From assembly GCA_029245955.1 (NCBI GenBank), contig JAQWOH010000023.1, positions 1 to 64,000 of the forward strand: a stretch of DNA of 64,000 nucleotides, in the 5' to 3' direction. The notes beneath the pieces are model-generated. The model made no database searches. It was not told the DNA's origin and worked only from the letters and a program-made list of their open reading frames with translations. The position numbers were made by a program, and so were the translations under genes. This DNA is from Fuerstiella sp. (GTDB taxonomy: Bacteria; Planctomycetota; Planctomycetia; Planctomycetales; Planctomycetaceae). Shown in pieces: positions 54,301-64,000 of this stretch; position 1 is the first letter of the stretch; each line of letters opens with the position of its first letter.

Positions 54301-55701
54301 ATGACGACGCGCCGACAGTTTCTGCAAACGGGTTTGTGCACCGCCGGCGCTGCGGCACTGGCACCACGACTTTTCGCCAGTGAAGTTGCGAACAAACCGC
54401 AGACGCGCTTCATTTTTATCCACAAGGGGAACGGCCTGTTTCCGAAAGCGATGGTGCCATCCTCGCTCAGCAGCGAGGACATGGAAAAGGAGAACAGGAA
54501 AGAATCTTTCGAAGTCTCTCTGACCGAGCACGAGCTGCCGGCATGGATGCGTCCTCTCGATGACCACAAACAGAACATGACGATTGTTCAGGGCCTGTCC
54601 GGAAAAATGTGCACTACCGGACACCACACGTGGCAGTCATCGCTCGGTGTGTACAAAGCCAACGAACGTCTGAGTTCCATCAAGTGGGCGACCGTCGATT
54701 TCGAGTTGGCCAGGCTTTTCCCTTCGCCGTTTGAACACATCGAGCTGGCCTGTTTTCCCGGCGATGGAGGTAACGCGCGCGGCAACATCAACGGTATCGA
54801 GAAAGGTTTTTCTGCTCGCGGTCCGCAGCAGCCGAATTACGCGTTTGGTTCACCGAAGATCGCTATCCAGGAACTTTTTAAATCCGTTTCGAAGGACAAG
54901 CGTGACCAGATCAAATACGAACTGGAACGGCAGGTTCTGGAGTTCGCCATGAACGGGCAGTCAAATCGTGGTCAGAATCTCCGTGGCGTCGAAAAGTTGA
55001 AAGTGCTGAACTACGCGGACTCCATTCAGTCGATCCGCAAGCGTAATCACCAAGTTGACGCAATGGCTGACGTCATTCAGCAGCACATTCCACAACTGGA
55101 CAGGAAATTTCTTGCCGACGACATCACAACGATTGACCGACAGGCGGGCCACACTGAGATTCTTCTGTCCGCTCTTATCTCCGGTATGACCAACGTCGTT
55201 ACGTTGACGATTGATGAGCTCGGTACGCGATACACTGGGATCCCTACGATCGAAAATGAAAATGTCAATCTTCACGACGTCGGACACGGTAAAGGGGTCG
55301 GGTCACTGAAAGCTGAGGAAGTCCGTGAGAAGCTCCGCCATTATCACATGACCCTGGTGGATCGTATGGTGAAGAAATTGAAGAGCGTTCCGGAGGCAGC
55401 CGGCAGCATGTTTGACAACACAGTCCTGCTGTACTTCCCCGACAACGGCGAAACACACCACAGCCATGGAACCGAATGGCCGTTCATCATGATGGCCGGC
55501 AGTAACGTCCGCCTGGATGTTTCGGGTAAGTACATTCGCCTGCCTTACTACGGCCAGCACGGCCACAAGACTCTTGGGAACTGGTACACCACGATCCTGA
55601 ACGCTTACGGCAACCCAATTCCGCATTACGGGGCCCTTGACACCGGTCTGGCCAAGTACGGAATCGACCAGTCGGGTCCGATTGAGCAGTTTCTGGCCTG
55701 A
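54301..55701 (+). CDS. DUF1552 family Tat-exported protein
   Basis: The start at ATG 54301 has AAAGGA about 10 bases upstream. The 466-residue protein begins with a Tat signal (TTRRQFLQTGLCTAGAAALAPRLFA). The DUF1552 core is recognised by FIFIHKGNGLFPKAMVP, WMRPLDDHKQNMTIVQGLSGKMCTTGHHTWQSSLGVY, SIKWATVDFELARLF, VTLTIDELGTRYTGIP and LLYFPDNGETHHSHGTEWPFIMMAG. The family is invariably found with DUF1588/DUF1592 cytochromes. No enzymatic activity has been established. It is only about 65 bases downstream of the cytochrome, consistent with one transcription unit. Confidence 0.92.
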   Translation: MTTRRQFLQTGLCTAGAAALAPRLFASEVANKPQTRFIFIHKGNGLFPKAMVPSSLSSEDMEKENRKESFEVSLTEHELPAWMRPLDDHKQNMTIVQGLSGKMCTTGHHTWQSSLGVYKANERLSSIKWATVDFELARLFPSPFEHIELACFPGDGGNARGNINGIEKGFSARGPQQPNYAFGSPKIAIQELFKSVSKDKRDQIKYELERQVLEFAMNGQSNRGQNLRGVEKLKVLNYADSIQSIRKRNHQVDAMADVIQQHIPQLDRKFLADDITTIDRQAGHTEILLSALISGMTNVVTLTIDELGTRYTGIPTIENENVNLHDVGHGKGVGSLKAEEVREKLRHYHMTLVDRMVKKLKSVPEAAGSMFDNTVLLYFPDNGETHHSHGTEWPFIMMAGSNVRLDVSGKYIRLPYYGQHGHKTLGNWYTTILNAYGNPIPHYGALDTGLAKYGIDQSGPIEQFLA

Positions 55702-56141
55702 ACCAGCAGGGCAGAAAAAATCCGCCGAATTTCAGGTCACGACTGACTTGCCAGATACGGCCGATTAGACTTTGTCCTGGCACACCGCAGGACTATTGGC
55801 TATATCTATGACAATCCGGACGAAGAGTGGTTGTCGGGGGCTGTCATAATTCACCATCAGAAAGCAGCGAGTCGGCAATGATGCATGATGAGTATGTACG
55901 CCGTTTACGCTGATTTGCGGCCGCAGCGTGCAGCTTTCCAAGTGTGAGTTTCGCTGTCCCACGAGGCCGCATGGCCCCATTTATCGAAAACTGCGTTCGT
56001 AACCTGCGTTCGTAACCTGCGGTTGTCGCGTGTGGTGACTCTTCGCTGCCCGGTGATTTACAATCAACCAGCATGCTTCTTGATTTCTTGAAAGCCTGAC
56101 TGTCTTCAATGATGAACGAAATCCAGGACAAACCTGAAAAC
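55702..56141. other. Intergenic region with a short tandem repeat
   Basis: About 440 bases without a gene. Near 55989-56023 the 13-base unit AACCTGCGTTCGT recurs nearly three times (first copy missing one base, last copy diverging). No terminator hairpin with a T-run is seen after the DUF1552 stop. Confidence 0.4.
55989..56023. repeat. Tandem repeat of a 13-base unit (~2.7 copies)
   Basis: The unit is AACCTGCGTTCGT: the first copy lacks one C, the second is perfect and the third breaks off after AACCTGCG. It lies between two genes, about 85 bases before the SGNH-fusion coding region. Confidence 0.7.
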
Positions 56142-59100
56142 ATGACACACCTAACGTATTCCCTGCTGAAAATTAAAATCCGTCGAATGCTGTTTCTTTT
56201 CTTACCGGCCGTGCTGGCTGGACAGGCAGTGCACAGTGCTGAGCCATTTGAGTTCACGCAGAACGACGTGGTTGCGATTTATGGCAACGGGCTTGCCGAC
56301 CGAATGCAGCACAGTCCGTGGGTGGAGACCGTCCTGCAAAGTCACTTGAAGGGCAAGAACGTCAGCTTCCGGAACATGAGTTTCTCAGGAGACATGGTCA
56401 ACCGGCGACCCCGCAACAAGGGTTTCACCAACGATGAGGAGTATCTGCAACATGTTGCGCCCGATGTGGTCTTCATCATGTATGGCTACAACGAATCATT
56501 CGCCGGGCCGGAAGGGGCAAATGCTTATCAGGCTGAGCTGGCGAAACTGGTCGAAAAGTACCGAGCCCTGCGGAAAGAAAAAGAAGTCGACGCGAGGTTT
56601 GTTCTGTTCAGCCCGATTGCGTATGAGAACACCGGTAATCCCGGTCTTCCGGACGGGACGCAACTCAACGGAAATCTGGCAGCATACACGGAAGCCACTC
56701 GGCGAGCGGCCGCCGCATCAGGTGCAACATTTGTTGATCTCTACTCGCGAACATTTCAACTGTTCGCATCCAGCGACGAACAATTCACGCTTAACGGAAT
56801 CCATCTGAATGCGAAAGGTTATCGTCGACTGGCCGGAATTATTTCGCGGGCACTGCTGGGTAAACCGGCGCCCGCCGATACGCGGCTTTCCGGTCTGTAC
56901 GCTGCCATTCAGGACAAGAACTGGCACTGGCACAATCGCTACCGGGCCACCGATGGCAATGATATCTGGGGCGGCCGGTCAACGCTTACGTTTGTCGATG
57001 GTCAGAGCAACGCTGACGTTCTGAAGCATGAGTTGATGATGCTGGACGTCCTGACAGCTAATCGAGACCAGGTGATCTGGGCCGCCACTGCAGGTCGGAA
57101 GGTTGAGGCCGACGACAGCAATGTTCCGCCCCCGGTGAAGGTGATCTCAAACGTTGGCGGAGGCAGCAAGAGTTCGAATGCTGAGAAAGAGGGAAGCACT
57201 GACTACCCGAGCCCCGAAGACAGTGTCGCACAGGCCACCGTGCCTGAGGGCTATGAGCTGAACGTCTTTGCTTCCGAGGAAATGTTCCCGGATCTGGCCA
57301 ATCCTGTGCAGATGCAGGTTGACGCAAAAGGTCGCCTGTGGGCCGCCAGTTGGAACACATATCCGAAGTGGGAACCGCTGAAAAAGATGAACGACAGCCT
57401 CATGATTTTTGAGGACACCGATAACGATGGTGTTGCGGACAAGCGAAAGATCTTCGCCCACGTGCACAACCCACTTGGCTTTGAATTCTGGGGCGGTGGG
57501 GTTCTTGTGACATCAGGCCCGGACCTGCTGTTTCTCAAAGACACCGACGGTGACGACAAAGCCGATGTACGATATCCGATTCTGCAGGGTCTGGGGACGT
57601 CGGACACTCACCATGCCGCTAACAATCTGGTCTTCGGCCCGGACGGCGGCATCTACTGGCAGAGTGGTATCTTTCTGGTTCATAACCACGAAACGCCCTG
57701 GAAACAGAATCTCAACATCGGTGCGTCAGGAATGTACCGTTTTGATCCACGCACATTCGTGATTACTCCTCACGCCGGAAACAGTCCTAATCCACACGGC
57801 ACGTGTTTTGATTACTGGGGCTACTGCTACGCCAACGATGGAACTGGCGGGCGATCGTATCAGGTGAGGCCTGAAGGTGCGGGCTTCAAGATGCACGAGC
57901 TGTTGACCAAGGAATTTCGTCCGGTCGCAGCGAACGCCATTATGTCCTCAGAGCATTTTCCTGAAGACATGCAGAACGATTTTCTGATCTGCAATACGAT
58001 CGGGTTTCTTGGCGTCAAGCAGTATGACCTTGACCGTGAAGGTGAGGTCGAAGAGGAAGAAACTCCGGCCACGACCGCTCAGAAGAACATCGAAATTACG
58101 CAAGGCGGCGGGCTGATTACGGTCAACCATCCGGCGTTAAAGGATGCCAGAGTTACGGGTTTCAAGCTTAGCGTCAACGGTCGCCAGCAGATGAACATCG
58201 CCGAAGTCGAAGTCTTCAGCGGCGGCAGGAATATCGCCAAAACGGCCAAACTTGAGCAGTCGAGTGAATACAACAACGGTGCGTATCCGGTTCGCCTGCT
58301 TGTTGACGGTGACAAGGGCAACTTTGCCCACACCTCACCTCAGAAGAACCCGTGGATGAAAGGCGACTTCCCGGCCCCCGTGCAGATTTCCGAATTCAAA
58401 GTATGGAATCGCAAGGGATTCGAGAACCGCTTCAACAACGGCAAGATCGAATTCTTCAACGGCAAAAATGTCGTCGCTGCTGTCGACGTCAAAATTGTCG
58501 GCGGAGGAGATGGTGCCAGCAAGAAGCGGAAATTCGGTGAGGTCTGGGGGACTCCGGTCAAAGAGCTGATCAACAGTCGCGATCGCAACTTCCGACCGAC
58601 GGATGCAGTCATCGGTGCAGACGGGGCTCTGTACGTGTCTGACTGGTGCAACGTGATCATCGGACACATGCAGCATAATATTCGTGACCCTAATCGTGAT
58701 CACTATCACGGCCGCATCGTGCGCCTGACCATGAAGGGACGTCCGCTGCAGAAGCCGGTGGAAATTCACGGCCAGCCGATTGCCGCGCTGCTCGAGAACC
58801 TGAAACATCCGGTCAACGGCATTCGTCACCGGACTCGTGTGGAATTAAGCGGTCATGATTCAAAGGCCGTTATCGCTGCAACGCAGAAGTGGATGGCGGA
58901 CTTTGATCCGAATGATGAAACCGAAGCTCACCATCTTCTGGAAGCACTGTGGCTTCATCAGCAGCACAACGTAAAAAACGAAGAGCTGCTGAACACGCTG
59001 CTGAGTTCCACAGTCGGGCATGCGGTTGTTGCCGCCAACACGGTGAAGCACTTCTGGCATAACGTGGATGCCAGAGGGGCCAGCGGCTTCGCGGCTCCGG

Positions 59101-60110
59101 CGGAAGTCGAATTCGTCAAGTTTGATCCGCCCAAACGTCTGAGCGCCGCAGACCAGAAGGTCTACGAACTGGGTTCGCAGATCTACCAGCGTCACTCGCA
59201 CTGTGCGACCTGCCACCTGGCGCACGGCAAAGGTAACGGAATCGTTTATCCGTCGCTGGTTCGCAGTCCGTGGGTCAATGGCAGTGAGGACCGACTGATC
59301 AAGATGGCTCTACACGGCATGTGGGGCAAGATCACAGTTCACGGCAAGACTTACGATCCCGCGCGTGGCGTACCACCAATGACCGCATTCCGGAATCTGC
59401 TCAATGATGAAGAACTCGCGGCCGTGCTGACCTTCGTCCGAAACACCTGGGGCAACAGCGCATCCACAATTTCGGCCGACGTGGTTAAACAGATTCGCAC
59501 GAAAACTCTTGATCGGACAACGTTCTGGAATCCGGATGACCTGCTTGCCGAGCATCCTCTGGAAGCGGCGCTGGTCCTCAAGGACATCGGCATCGATCCG
59601 GACAGCTTCTCCAATAAGGAACTGGAAGATGAACTGCTCGGCATTGACGCTGCTGAGTTGGTGAACGTCGCGACTGCCAAGGGCAACGCAGTACGCGGTA
59701 AGACCCTGTTCTACAAATCGGCAGCGGCCTGCTTTGCCTGTCATGATCCACCGTCCGGTGCGGTCCGTCTGGGTCCGGACCTGGCAAAAATCAAGTCCGT
59801 CCTCAAGCCCGAGGAACTGGTGGAATCTGTGCTGCGTCCGTCAAAGCGGATCGACAAGGACTTTGCACAGGTCATCGTACTGACGACCGAGGGCAAGCAG
59901 TTTACCGGCATCCGAGTCTCGGAAAGCGACAGTGAAATCGTGCTGCGGAACCTGGCTCAGCCGCAACCGATCGTCTTCCCGAAAGAGGACGTCGAAGAGG
60001 TGCTTGAATCTCGAACGTCGCTGATGCCGGCCAACCTGGCAAGGCAGTTGAAGAACCGTGGGGAATTCAATGATCTGATAAAATACGTCATTGAAACCAG
60101 AAAGCGGTGA
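56142..60110 (+). CDS. SGNH hydrolase fused to a PVC-type dehydrogenase propeller, F5/8-like module and two c-type heme domains
   Basis: From ATG 56142 the protein has about 1,322 residues; an earlier ATG at 56109 is possible. The signal is [17 protein letters not shown]. Residues about 30-260 are SGNH-like ([48 protein letters not shown]). A PVC-type propeller follows ([69 protein letters not shown]), interrupted by an F5/8-type-like beta domain ([38 protein letters not shown]). Two heme motifs follow: CATCH near 1021-1025 and CFACH near 1197-1201, then [19 protein letters not shown]. It combines a deacylase/esterase, a dehydrogenase and electron transfer on one polypeptide, probably in the periplasm. 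Confidence 0.9.
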   Translation: MTHLTYSLLKIKIRRMLFLFLPAVLAGQAVHSAEPFEFTQNDVVAIYGNGLADRMQHSPWVETVLQSHLKGKNVSFRNMSFSGDMVNRRPRNKGFTNDEEYLQHVAPDVVFIMYGYNESFAGPEGANAYQAELAKLVEKYRALRKEKEVDARFVLFSPIAYENTGNPGLPDGTQLNGNLAAYTEATRRAAAASGATFVDLYSRTFQLFASSDEQFTLNGIHLNAKGYRRLAGIISRALLGKPAPADTRLSGLYAAIQDKNWHWHNRYRATDGNDIWGGRSTLTFVDGQSNADVLKHELMMLDVLTANRDQVIWAATAGRKVEADDSNVPPPVKVISNVGGGSKSSNAEKEGSTDYPSPEDSVAQATVPEGYELNVFASEEMFPDLANPVQMQVDAKGRLWAASWNTYPKWEPLKKMNDSLMIFEDTDNDGVADKRKIFAHVHNPLGFEFWGGGVLVTSGPDLLFLKDTDGDDKADVRYPILQGLGTSDTHHAANNLVFGPDGGIYWQSGIFLVHNHETPWKQNLNIGASGMYRFDPRTFVITPHAGNSPNPHGTCFDYWGYCYANDGTGGRSYQVRPEGAGFKMHELLTKEFRPVAANAIMSSEHFPEDMQNDFLICNTIGFLGVKQYDLDREGEVEEEETPATTAQKNIEITQGGGLITVNHPALKDARVTGFKLSVNGRQQMNIAEVEVFSGGRNIAKTAKLEQSSEYNNGAYPVRLLVDGDKGNFAHTSPQKNPWMKGDFPAPVQISEFKVWNRKGFENRFNNGKIEFFNGKNVVAAVDVKIVGGGDGASKKRKFGEVWGTPVKELINSRDRNFRPTDAVIGADGALYVSDWCNVIIGHMQHNIRDPNRDHYHGRIVRLTMKGRPLQKPVEIHGQPIAALLENLKHPVNGIRHRTRVELSGHDSKAVIAATQKWMADFDPNDETEAHHLLEALWLHQQHNVKNEELLNTLLSSTVGHAVVAANTVKHFWHNVDARGASGFAAPAEVEFVKFDPPKRLSAADQKVYELGSQIYQRHSHCATCHLAHGKGNGIVYPSLVRSPWVNGSEDRLIKMALHGMWGKITVHGKTYDPARGVPPMTAFRNLLNDEELAAVLTFVRNTWGNSASTISADVVKQIRTKTLDRTTFWNPDDLLAEHPLEAALVLKDIGIDPDSFSNKELEDELLGIDAAELVNVATAKGNAVRGKTLFYKSAAACFACHDPPSGAVRLGPDLAKIKSVLKPEELVESVLRPSKRIDKDFAQVIVLTTEGKQFTGIRVSESDSEIVLRNLAQPQPIVFPKEDVEEVLESRTSLMPANLARQLKNRGEFNDLIKYVIETRKR

Positions 60111-60176
60111 CAACGACCAACGCAGAGAATTGAAATGGTCTTTTCGTCGTGAGCGAGAAGTCCGGTCATTCTGATG

Positions 60177-60210
60177 TTGAGCAGATCGCCAGTCCCGGCG
60201 GTCTGCTCAA
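60177..60210. repeat. Long stem-loop, 14-bp stem
   Basis: TTGAGCAGATCGCC (60177-60190) pairs with GGCGGTCTGCTCAA (60197-60210) with one T-G wobble and a 6-base loop AGTCCC. It lies 67 bases after the fusion gene. Only a weak T-run (TTCTATG) follows, so it may act as an attenuator, mRNA stabiliser or weak terminator rather than a full rho-independent terminator. Confidence 0.75.
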
Positions 60211-60378
60211 TTCTATGCGCGGTCCTGTCGTTGCGGTTTTCAATGCGTTTCCGGGCGCCCGCTGTCATCGGGAACGTAGTTGCTGTCGCCGGCGAAACCG
60301 ATGATGATCGGAGAGCCCCGAATTCTTGCTTCCGTTCAGTCCACACCGTTTGAAAACAGGTCACAGGTTCAACTCAAC

Positions 60379-63285
60379 ATGAAAAGTAAAACTGTGTTGA
60401 AGCCGTCGATGTTGGCAATGCTGCTGTTGTTCTGCGCGATGCACAATTCTGACGCTGCGGAATACTACGTCGCAGCGGATGGTTCGGATGCGAACGCCGG
60501 GACGCTGGAGAAACCGTTCCGAACCCTGTCGCATGTACGCGATGCCGTACGCGAAAGTGGCTGGCTGGGGAATGAATCGGTAACGATTCATCTTCGCGGG
60601 GGCACGCATTACCTGGCAGAAACGCTGGTGCTCCGTCAGGAAGACTCGGGCACTGCCGAATGTCCTGTGAGCTATTCTGCCTACCAGGATGAAAATGTGG
60701 TTCTCAGTGGTGGCGTGAAGCTGGATCTTACCTGGAAGAGATATCAGAACGGCACCTATGTCGCACAGACGCCCGCGGGACTGGAGATTGATCAGTTATT
60801 TGTCAACGGCGACCGGCAACACATGGCGCGATACCCGAACTATGATCCGCACGCGCAATACTACAACGGCACGGCCGCCGACGCCTTCGCTGCCTCTCGT
60901 GCGCAGCACTGGAAGAATCCGAGGGGCGGTTACATCCACGCTCTGCATCGTCACCACTGGGGCGGCTTTCACTACCGAATCACGGGTAAAGATGCACAGC
61001 ACAAAGTAATGTACGAAGGTGGCTGGCAAAACAATCGCCAATTAGGCATGCACCCTGATTTGCGCATGGTGGAAAACATTATTGAGGAGCTGGACGCGGC
61101 CGGCGAATGGTATCACGATAGTGTGGAGGGCCGACTCTTCTACATGCCCGAAGCCGACGCAGACCCCAACGTGGCCACGGTGGAAGTGGTTCGCCTGAAG
61201 CACCTGGTAGAATTTCAGGGCGACAGGGCGGCGCCGGTGAAACACATCAAACTCGAAGGTCTGATTCTGCGCCATGCGGCGCGCACGTTTATGCAGACCA
61301 GGGAACCGCTCCTGCGCAGCGACTGGACCATCTATCGTGGTGGAGCAGTGCTGGTAAACGGCGCGCGGGATTGTCTGATCGCCGATTGCGAATTCGATCA
61401 GGTTGGCGGCAATTCAATATTCATCAACAAGTACAACCGCAGAATCAAGATCAGGGGCTGCCACATTCACGGCGGCGGCGCGAGTGGCATCTGCTTTGTT
61501 GGTGATCCGGGTGCGGTCCGGAGCCCCCGATTCGAATATCATCAGACGTATTCGTACAACGACATCGACAAGACCGCCGGACCGAAGTCTGACAACTATC
61601 CCGCCGACTGCCTGGTGGAAGACTGTCTTATCCACAATATGAGCGTCGTGGAAAAGCAGGCAACGGGAATTCAGATCTCGATGTCGCATGGTATCACCGT
61701 CAGGCATTGTTCTATTTATGACCTTGGACGCGCGGGTATTAACATCAGCGAAGGTACGTTCGGCGGGCATGTCATCGAATTTTGTGACGTGTTCGACACC
61801 GTTCGCGAGACCGGTGACCACGGCAGCTTTAATTCGTGGGGGCGAGACCGGTTCTGGCACCTTCAGGATGCACCGGCGGGTGAGCTGCCCGAACTGTCCG
61901 GACTGGATACAGAAACAACGGTGATCCGCAACAGTCGCTGGCGGTGCGATCATGGCTGGGACGTGGATCTTGATGACGGATCATCGCATTATGAGATCTA
62001 CAACAACCTGTTCCTCAAGGGCGGACTGAAGCTTCGCGAAGGATTCCACCGAAATGTCTACAACAACATTGCCATCAATAATTCCCTCCATCCTCATGTC
62101 TGGTACCACAACAGCATGGATGTCGTGACCGGTAATATCTGGATGGGGGCTTATCGGCCGGCCGGCGGCATGCCTGCGGGGCAGTGGGGCAGTGAAGTGA
62201 ACCGGAATCTGTTCACGAGAGAAAGCGACCGGGACAAATTCAGGAGGAACGGCTGTGACGTGAATTCCATTGTCGGCGATCCGGAGTTTATTGATCCTGC
62301 AAACGGTGACTATCGGGTTAAGGACGAGTCACCCGCACTGAAGATTGGATTCAGGAACTTTCCGATGGACAGGTTTGGCGTTCAGAAAGCATCCCTCAAA
62401 GCCCTGGCCCGCACACCGGTGATTCCCGAACTGAATGCAAATCACCACGCACCCTCACCGGCAGGAGAACCGTTCGCGAGCGATGTAATCTGGCTTGGCG
62501 CCACTCTGCAGACGCTTGATGGCAAGGCCTATTCCGCATTTGGAGTGAGCAGGGAAGACGGAGGCATTGTGCTGACGAAGGTCTCCGCGGATTCTGAAGC
62601 GGCCCGGGTCGGCTTGAAGGAAAAGGACGTCATTCAGCAGGTAAATGGAGAGGCTGTTCCAGGGACACCGGCTTTTCTCAAAATGCTCTCCACGATTGGG
62701 CCCCGGCCCGTACAGCTGAAGATCGTACGAGAGCAGCGCCCGCTTGCGCTGAGCATTCGGTACCATTCTTATGTTGAGGTCGAGAGTGCAGTTACTGCGT
62801 ATGGTTTCAGGAAACTCCGCCTGCCGACTGTGTCGGTCGGAACACTCACCGCCAACACGAGAACCAACAACGATCCGCTGGAATCGCTGGGCGACGGTAA
62901 GCTTGCTGCCGGCTACGGGCCGGTGTTCGGCAATGGTGTGCGTCATGGCGCTTACAAGATGGATTTAGGCAGAGTGCGGCCTGTCAAAGCCATCACCAGC
63001 TGGTCTTACAGGCAGGGTCAAAGGGACGCTCAGAGACTGACGATTTACGGCAGTCGTTCTACGGAGGATCCTGGCTGGAAACTGGATAAGCTGACACCGA
63101 TTGGAACGATCGACAGGGAATCAGCTGAATCAGCGTTCGCGGCCGCAAGTTTGCGGGCTGCGGCCGGTAACTCACTCGGCGAATTTCGCTGGGTCATATG
63201 GGCCGTTTCGCCCGTCAACATAATTGGGGGCGGAGAGAATACCGCCTTCCAGGAGCTGCATGTGGAATATAAAGGCGAAAATTAG
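60379..63285 (+). CDS. Exported right-handed beta-helix protein with PDZ-like and C-terminal beta domains
   Basis: The start at ATG 60379 places a signal (LAMLLLFCAMHNSDA) and gives 968 residues. The N-terminal part is a right-handed parallel beta-helix typical of polysaccharide lyases and glycoside hydrolases (EYYVAADGSDANAGTLEKPFRTLSHVRDAV; later IADCEFDQVGGNSIFI, IKIRGCHIHGGGASGICF, VEDCLIHNMSV, HCSIYDLGRAGINISEGT). Residues about 760-830 resemble a PDZ fold (SDVIWLGATLQTLDGKAYSAFGVSREDGGIVLTKVSADSEAARVGLKEKDVIQQVNGEAV). The C-terminal 130 residues look like a beta-sandwich similar to F5/8 (TRTNNDPLESLGDGKLAAGYGPVF...AITSWSYRQGQRDAQRLTIYGS). It fits a carbohydrate-active enzyme, but the catalytic residues are not identifiable. 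Confidence 0.9.
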   Translation: MKSKTVLKPSMLAMLLLFCAMHNSDAAEYYVAADGSDANAGTLEKPFRTLSHVRDAVRESGWLGNESVTIHLRGGTHYLAETLVLRQEDSGTAECPVSYSAYQDENVVLSGGVKLDLTWKRYQNGTYVAQTPAGLEIDQLFVNGDRQHMARYPNYDPHAQYYNGTAADAFAASRAQHWKNPRGGYIHALHRHHWGGFHYRITGKDAQHKVMYEGGWQNNRQLGMHPDLRMVENIIEELDAAGEWYHDSVEGRLFYMPEADADPNVATVEVVRLKHLVEFQGDRAAPVKHIKLEGLILRHAARTFMQTREPLLRSDWTIYRGGAVLVNGARDCLIADCEFDQVGGNSIFINKYNRRIKIRGCHIHGGGASGICFVGDPGAVRSPRFEYHQTYSYNDIDKTAGPKSDNYPADCLVEDCLIHNMSVVEKQATGIQISMSHGITVRHCSIYDLGRAGINISEGTFGGHVIEFCDVFDTVRETGDHGSFNSWGRDRFWHLQDAPAGELPELSGLDTETTVIRNSRWRCDHGWDVDLDDGSSHYEIYNNLFLKGGLKLREGFHRNVYNNIAINNSLHPHVWYHNSMDVVTGNIWMGAYRPAGGMPAGQWGSEVNRNLFTRESDRDKFRRNGCDVNSIVGDPEFIDPANGDYRVKDESPALKIGFRNFPMDRFGVQKASLKALARTPVIPELNANHHAPSPAGEPFASDVIWLGATLQTLDGKAYSAFGVSREDGGIVLTKVSADSEAARVGLKEKDVIQQVNGEAVPGTPAFLKMLSTIGPRPVQLKIVREQRPLALSIRYHSYVEVESAVTAYGFRKLRLPTVSVGTLTANTRTNNDPLESLGDGKLAAGYGPVFGNGVRHGAYKMDLGRVRPVKAITSWSYRQGQRDAQRLTIYGSRSTEDPGWKLDKLTPIGTIDRESAESAFAAASLRAAAGNSLGEFRWVIWAVSPVNIIGGGENTAFQELHVEYKGEN

Positions 63286-63421
63286 TGCGTCTATCAGACA
63301 AAACCCACGTGCGGGAAAGTATGGGTTGATTTAGACCCTGGTTGATTTACCGGCGTTTCGCACCAGCAAACGAACCCAACTGGTGACTTTGTAATTTCGC
63401 ACTTATCCGAATGCCACTCCC

Positions 63422-64000
63422 ATGCGACATCTTTCCGTGAAACCCATGCTCCTTTCATTCATTGTCTTTCTTGCACCTGTTGTGCTGAACGCGCAACAGC
63501 CACAGCAGAATGCGAAACCCCGGTACCGTCTGGTTCCGCCACAATATGGTGCAGGACTGGTTATTGGCCGTCATCAATACACTCATGTCGACGCGGAAGG
63601 AAAACGTCGTTTGACCCTGGACACGTATCGGCCGGCAGATGTCGATGCGGGAGTCCGGCTGCCGATGCTGGTGATGTATTTCGGAGGCGGCTGGATCAAT
63701 GGTCGTCCCGGACACTTTACGCCTTTAGCTCAGGCAATCGCTTGTCGGGGTTATGTTACGGTCGTTCCGAATTACCGGCTTTCCGGAGAAGCGCCGTTTC
63801 CGGCAGCTGTGCATGACTGCAAGGCTGCTGTCCGCTGGGCACGCATGTCCGCGAAGCTGCTGAAAGGCGATCCGGAAAAAATCGCCGTCACGGGAGGATC
63901 TGCGGGGGGGCATCTGGCCGGATTTGTTGCGGCGACCAATGGCCTCAGTGAATTCGAAGGGACGGGCGATCATCGGGATGTTTCGTCCGACGTTCAGGCT
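63422..64000 (+). CDS. Exported alpha/beta hydrolase (esterase, BD-FAE-like), C-terminus beyond window
   Basis: From ATG 63422 the frame is open to the right edge (193 codons). A signal peptide (MLLSFIVFLAPVVLNA) begins it. Alpha/beta-hydrolase features are PMLVMYFGGGWINGRPGHFTPLAQAIACRGYVTVVPNYRLSGEAPFPAAVHDCKAAVRWAR (oxyanion loop) and IAVTGGSAGGHLAGFVAA with the nucleophile Ser in GGSAGG. The catalytic Asp and His lie outside the window. It likely removes ester-linked groups from carbohydrates, as suggested by its neighbours. Confidence 0.9.
   Translation, partial: MRHLSVKPMLLSFIVFLAPVVLNAQQPQQNAKPRYRLVPPQYGAGLVIGRHQYTHVDAEGKRRLTLDTYRPADVDAGVRLPMLVMYFGGGWINGRPGHFTPLAQAIACRGYVTVVPNYRLSGEAPFPAAVHDCKAAVRWARMSAKLLKGDPEKIAVTGGSAGGHLAGFVAATNGLSEFEGTGDHRDVSSDVQA

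Noticed and set aside
1..64000. CRISPR arrays, rRNA, tRNA, insertion sequences or prophage
   Set aside because: I saw no regularly spaced direct repeats, conserved rRNA blocks, transposase motifs or phage structural genes. tRNA detection by eye is weak, so a tRNA scan would be needed to exclude one.

Overview
The window looks like chromosomal DNA from a marine-type planctomycete. Typical signs are the density of secreted sulfatases, the DUF1588-type c-type cytochrome gene paired with a DUF1552 gene, a DUF1559 pseudopilin, PVC-type dehydrogenase/HEAT/heme fusions, a quinoprotein-like propeller with a methyltransferase-like N-terminus, GEVED domains behind an LE-x-R-x-LL N-terminal motif, and Tat signals of the form RRxFL. 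No mobile element, CRISPR array, rRNA or tRNA was recognised. Phylum-level placement is inferred from these families, not from a phylogenetic search.

Region 1 (1-7.4 kb). The N-terminal part of a large surface protein runs off the left edge on the minus strand; it holds a seven-bladed propeller nested in a GEVED domain. It is followed by a decayed FecR fragment, two closely related DUF1499 genes flanking an inhibitory-type lipoprotein serpin, a frameshifted small planctomycete protein, and a phytanoyl-CoA-dioxygenase-like gene.

Region 2 (7.8-20.2 kb). A GH57 glucanotransferase/amylase converges on an exported peroxiredoxin whose peroxidatic cysteine codon is an in-frame TGA followed by a SECIS-like hairpin, so it is probably a selenoprotein; a rho-independent terminator lies between them. 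Then come an NHL propeller protein, a DUF6580 membrane protein and Sua5/TsaC in one minus-strand run, a NfeD-FloA-small basic protein operon, a Tat-exported TIM-barrel protein and a DUF3604 protein.

Region 3 (20.2-31.8 kb). A roughly 1,865-residue fusion joins a neutral-ceramidase-like domain to a PVC-type dehydrogenase, HEAT repeats and a heme domain. It is followed by an esterase, a Tat-exported unknown, a membrane protein, and two frameshifted genes (ankyrin; DUF1080/LamG-like).

Region 4 (32.0-37.6 kb). A tightly packed plus-strand operon encodes a beta-lactamase-fold hydrolase, a Na+/solute symporter, an M24 aminopeptidase and a DUF885 metallopeptidase. It reads as a module that cleaves, imports and degrades an amide or peptide substrate.

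Region 5 (37.8-64 kb). An M23 peptidase and a DUF1559 pseudopilin are followed by four sulfatases, a quinoprotein-like propeller, a DUF1588/DUF1552 pair, an SGNH-dehydrogenase-heme fusion, a right-handed beta-helix/PDZ protein and a truncated alpha/beta hydrolase. This region suggests breakdown of sulfated polysaccharide with periplasmic oxidation. At least four genes in the first 32 kb carry single-base frameshifts, so either local gene decay or residual sequence error should be kept in mind.
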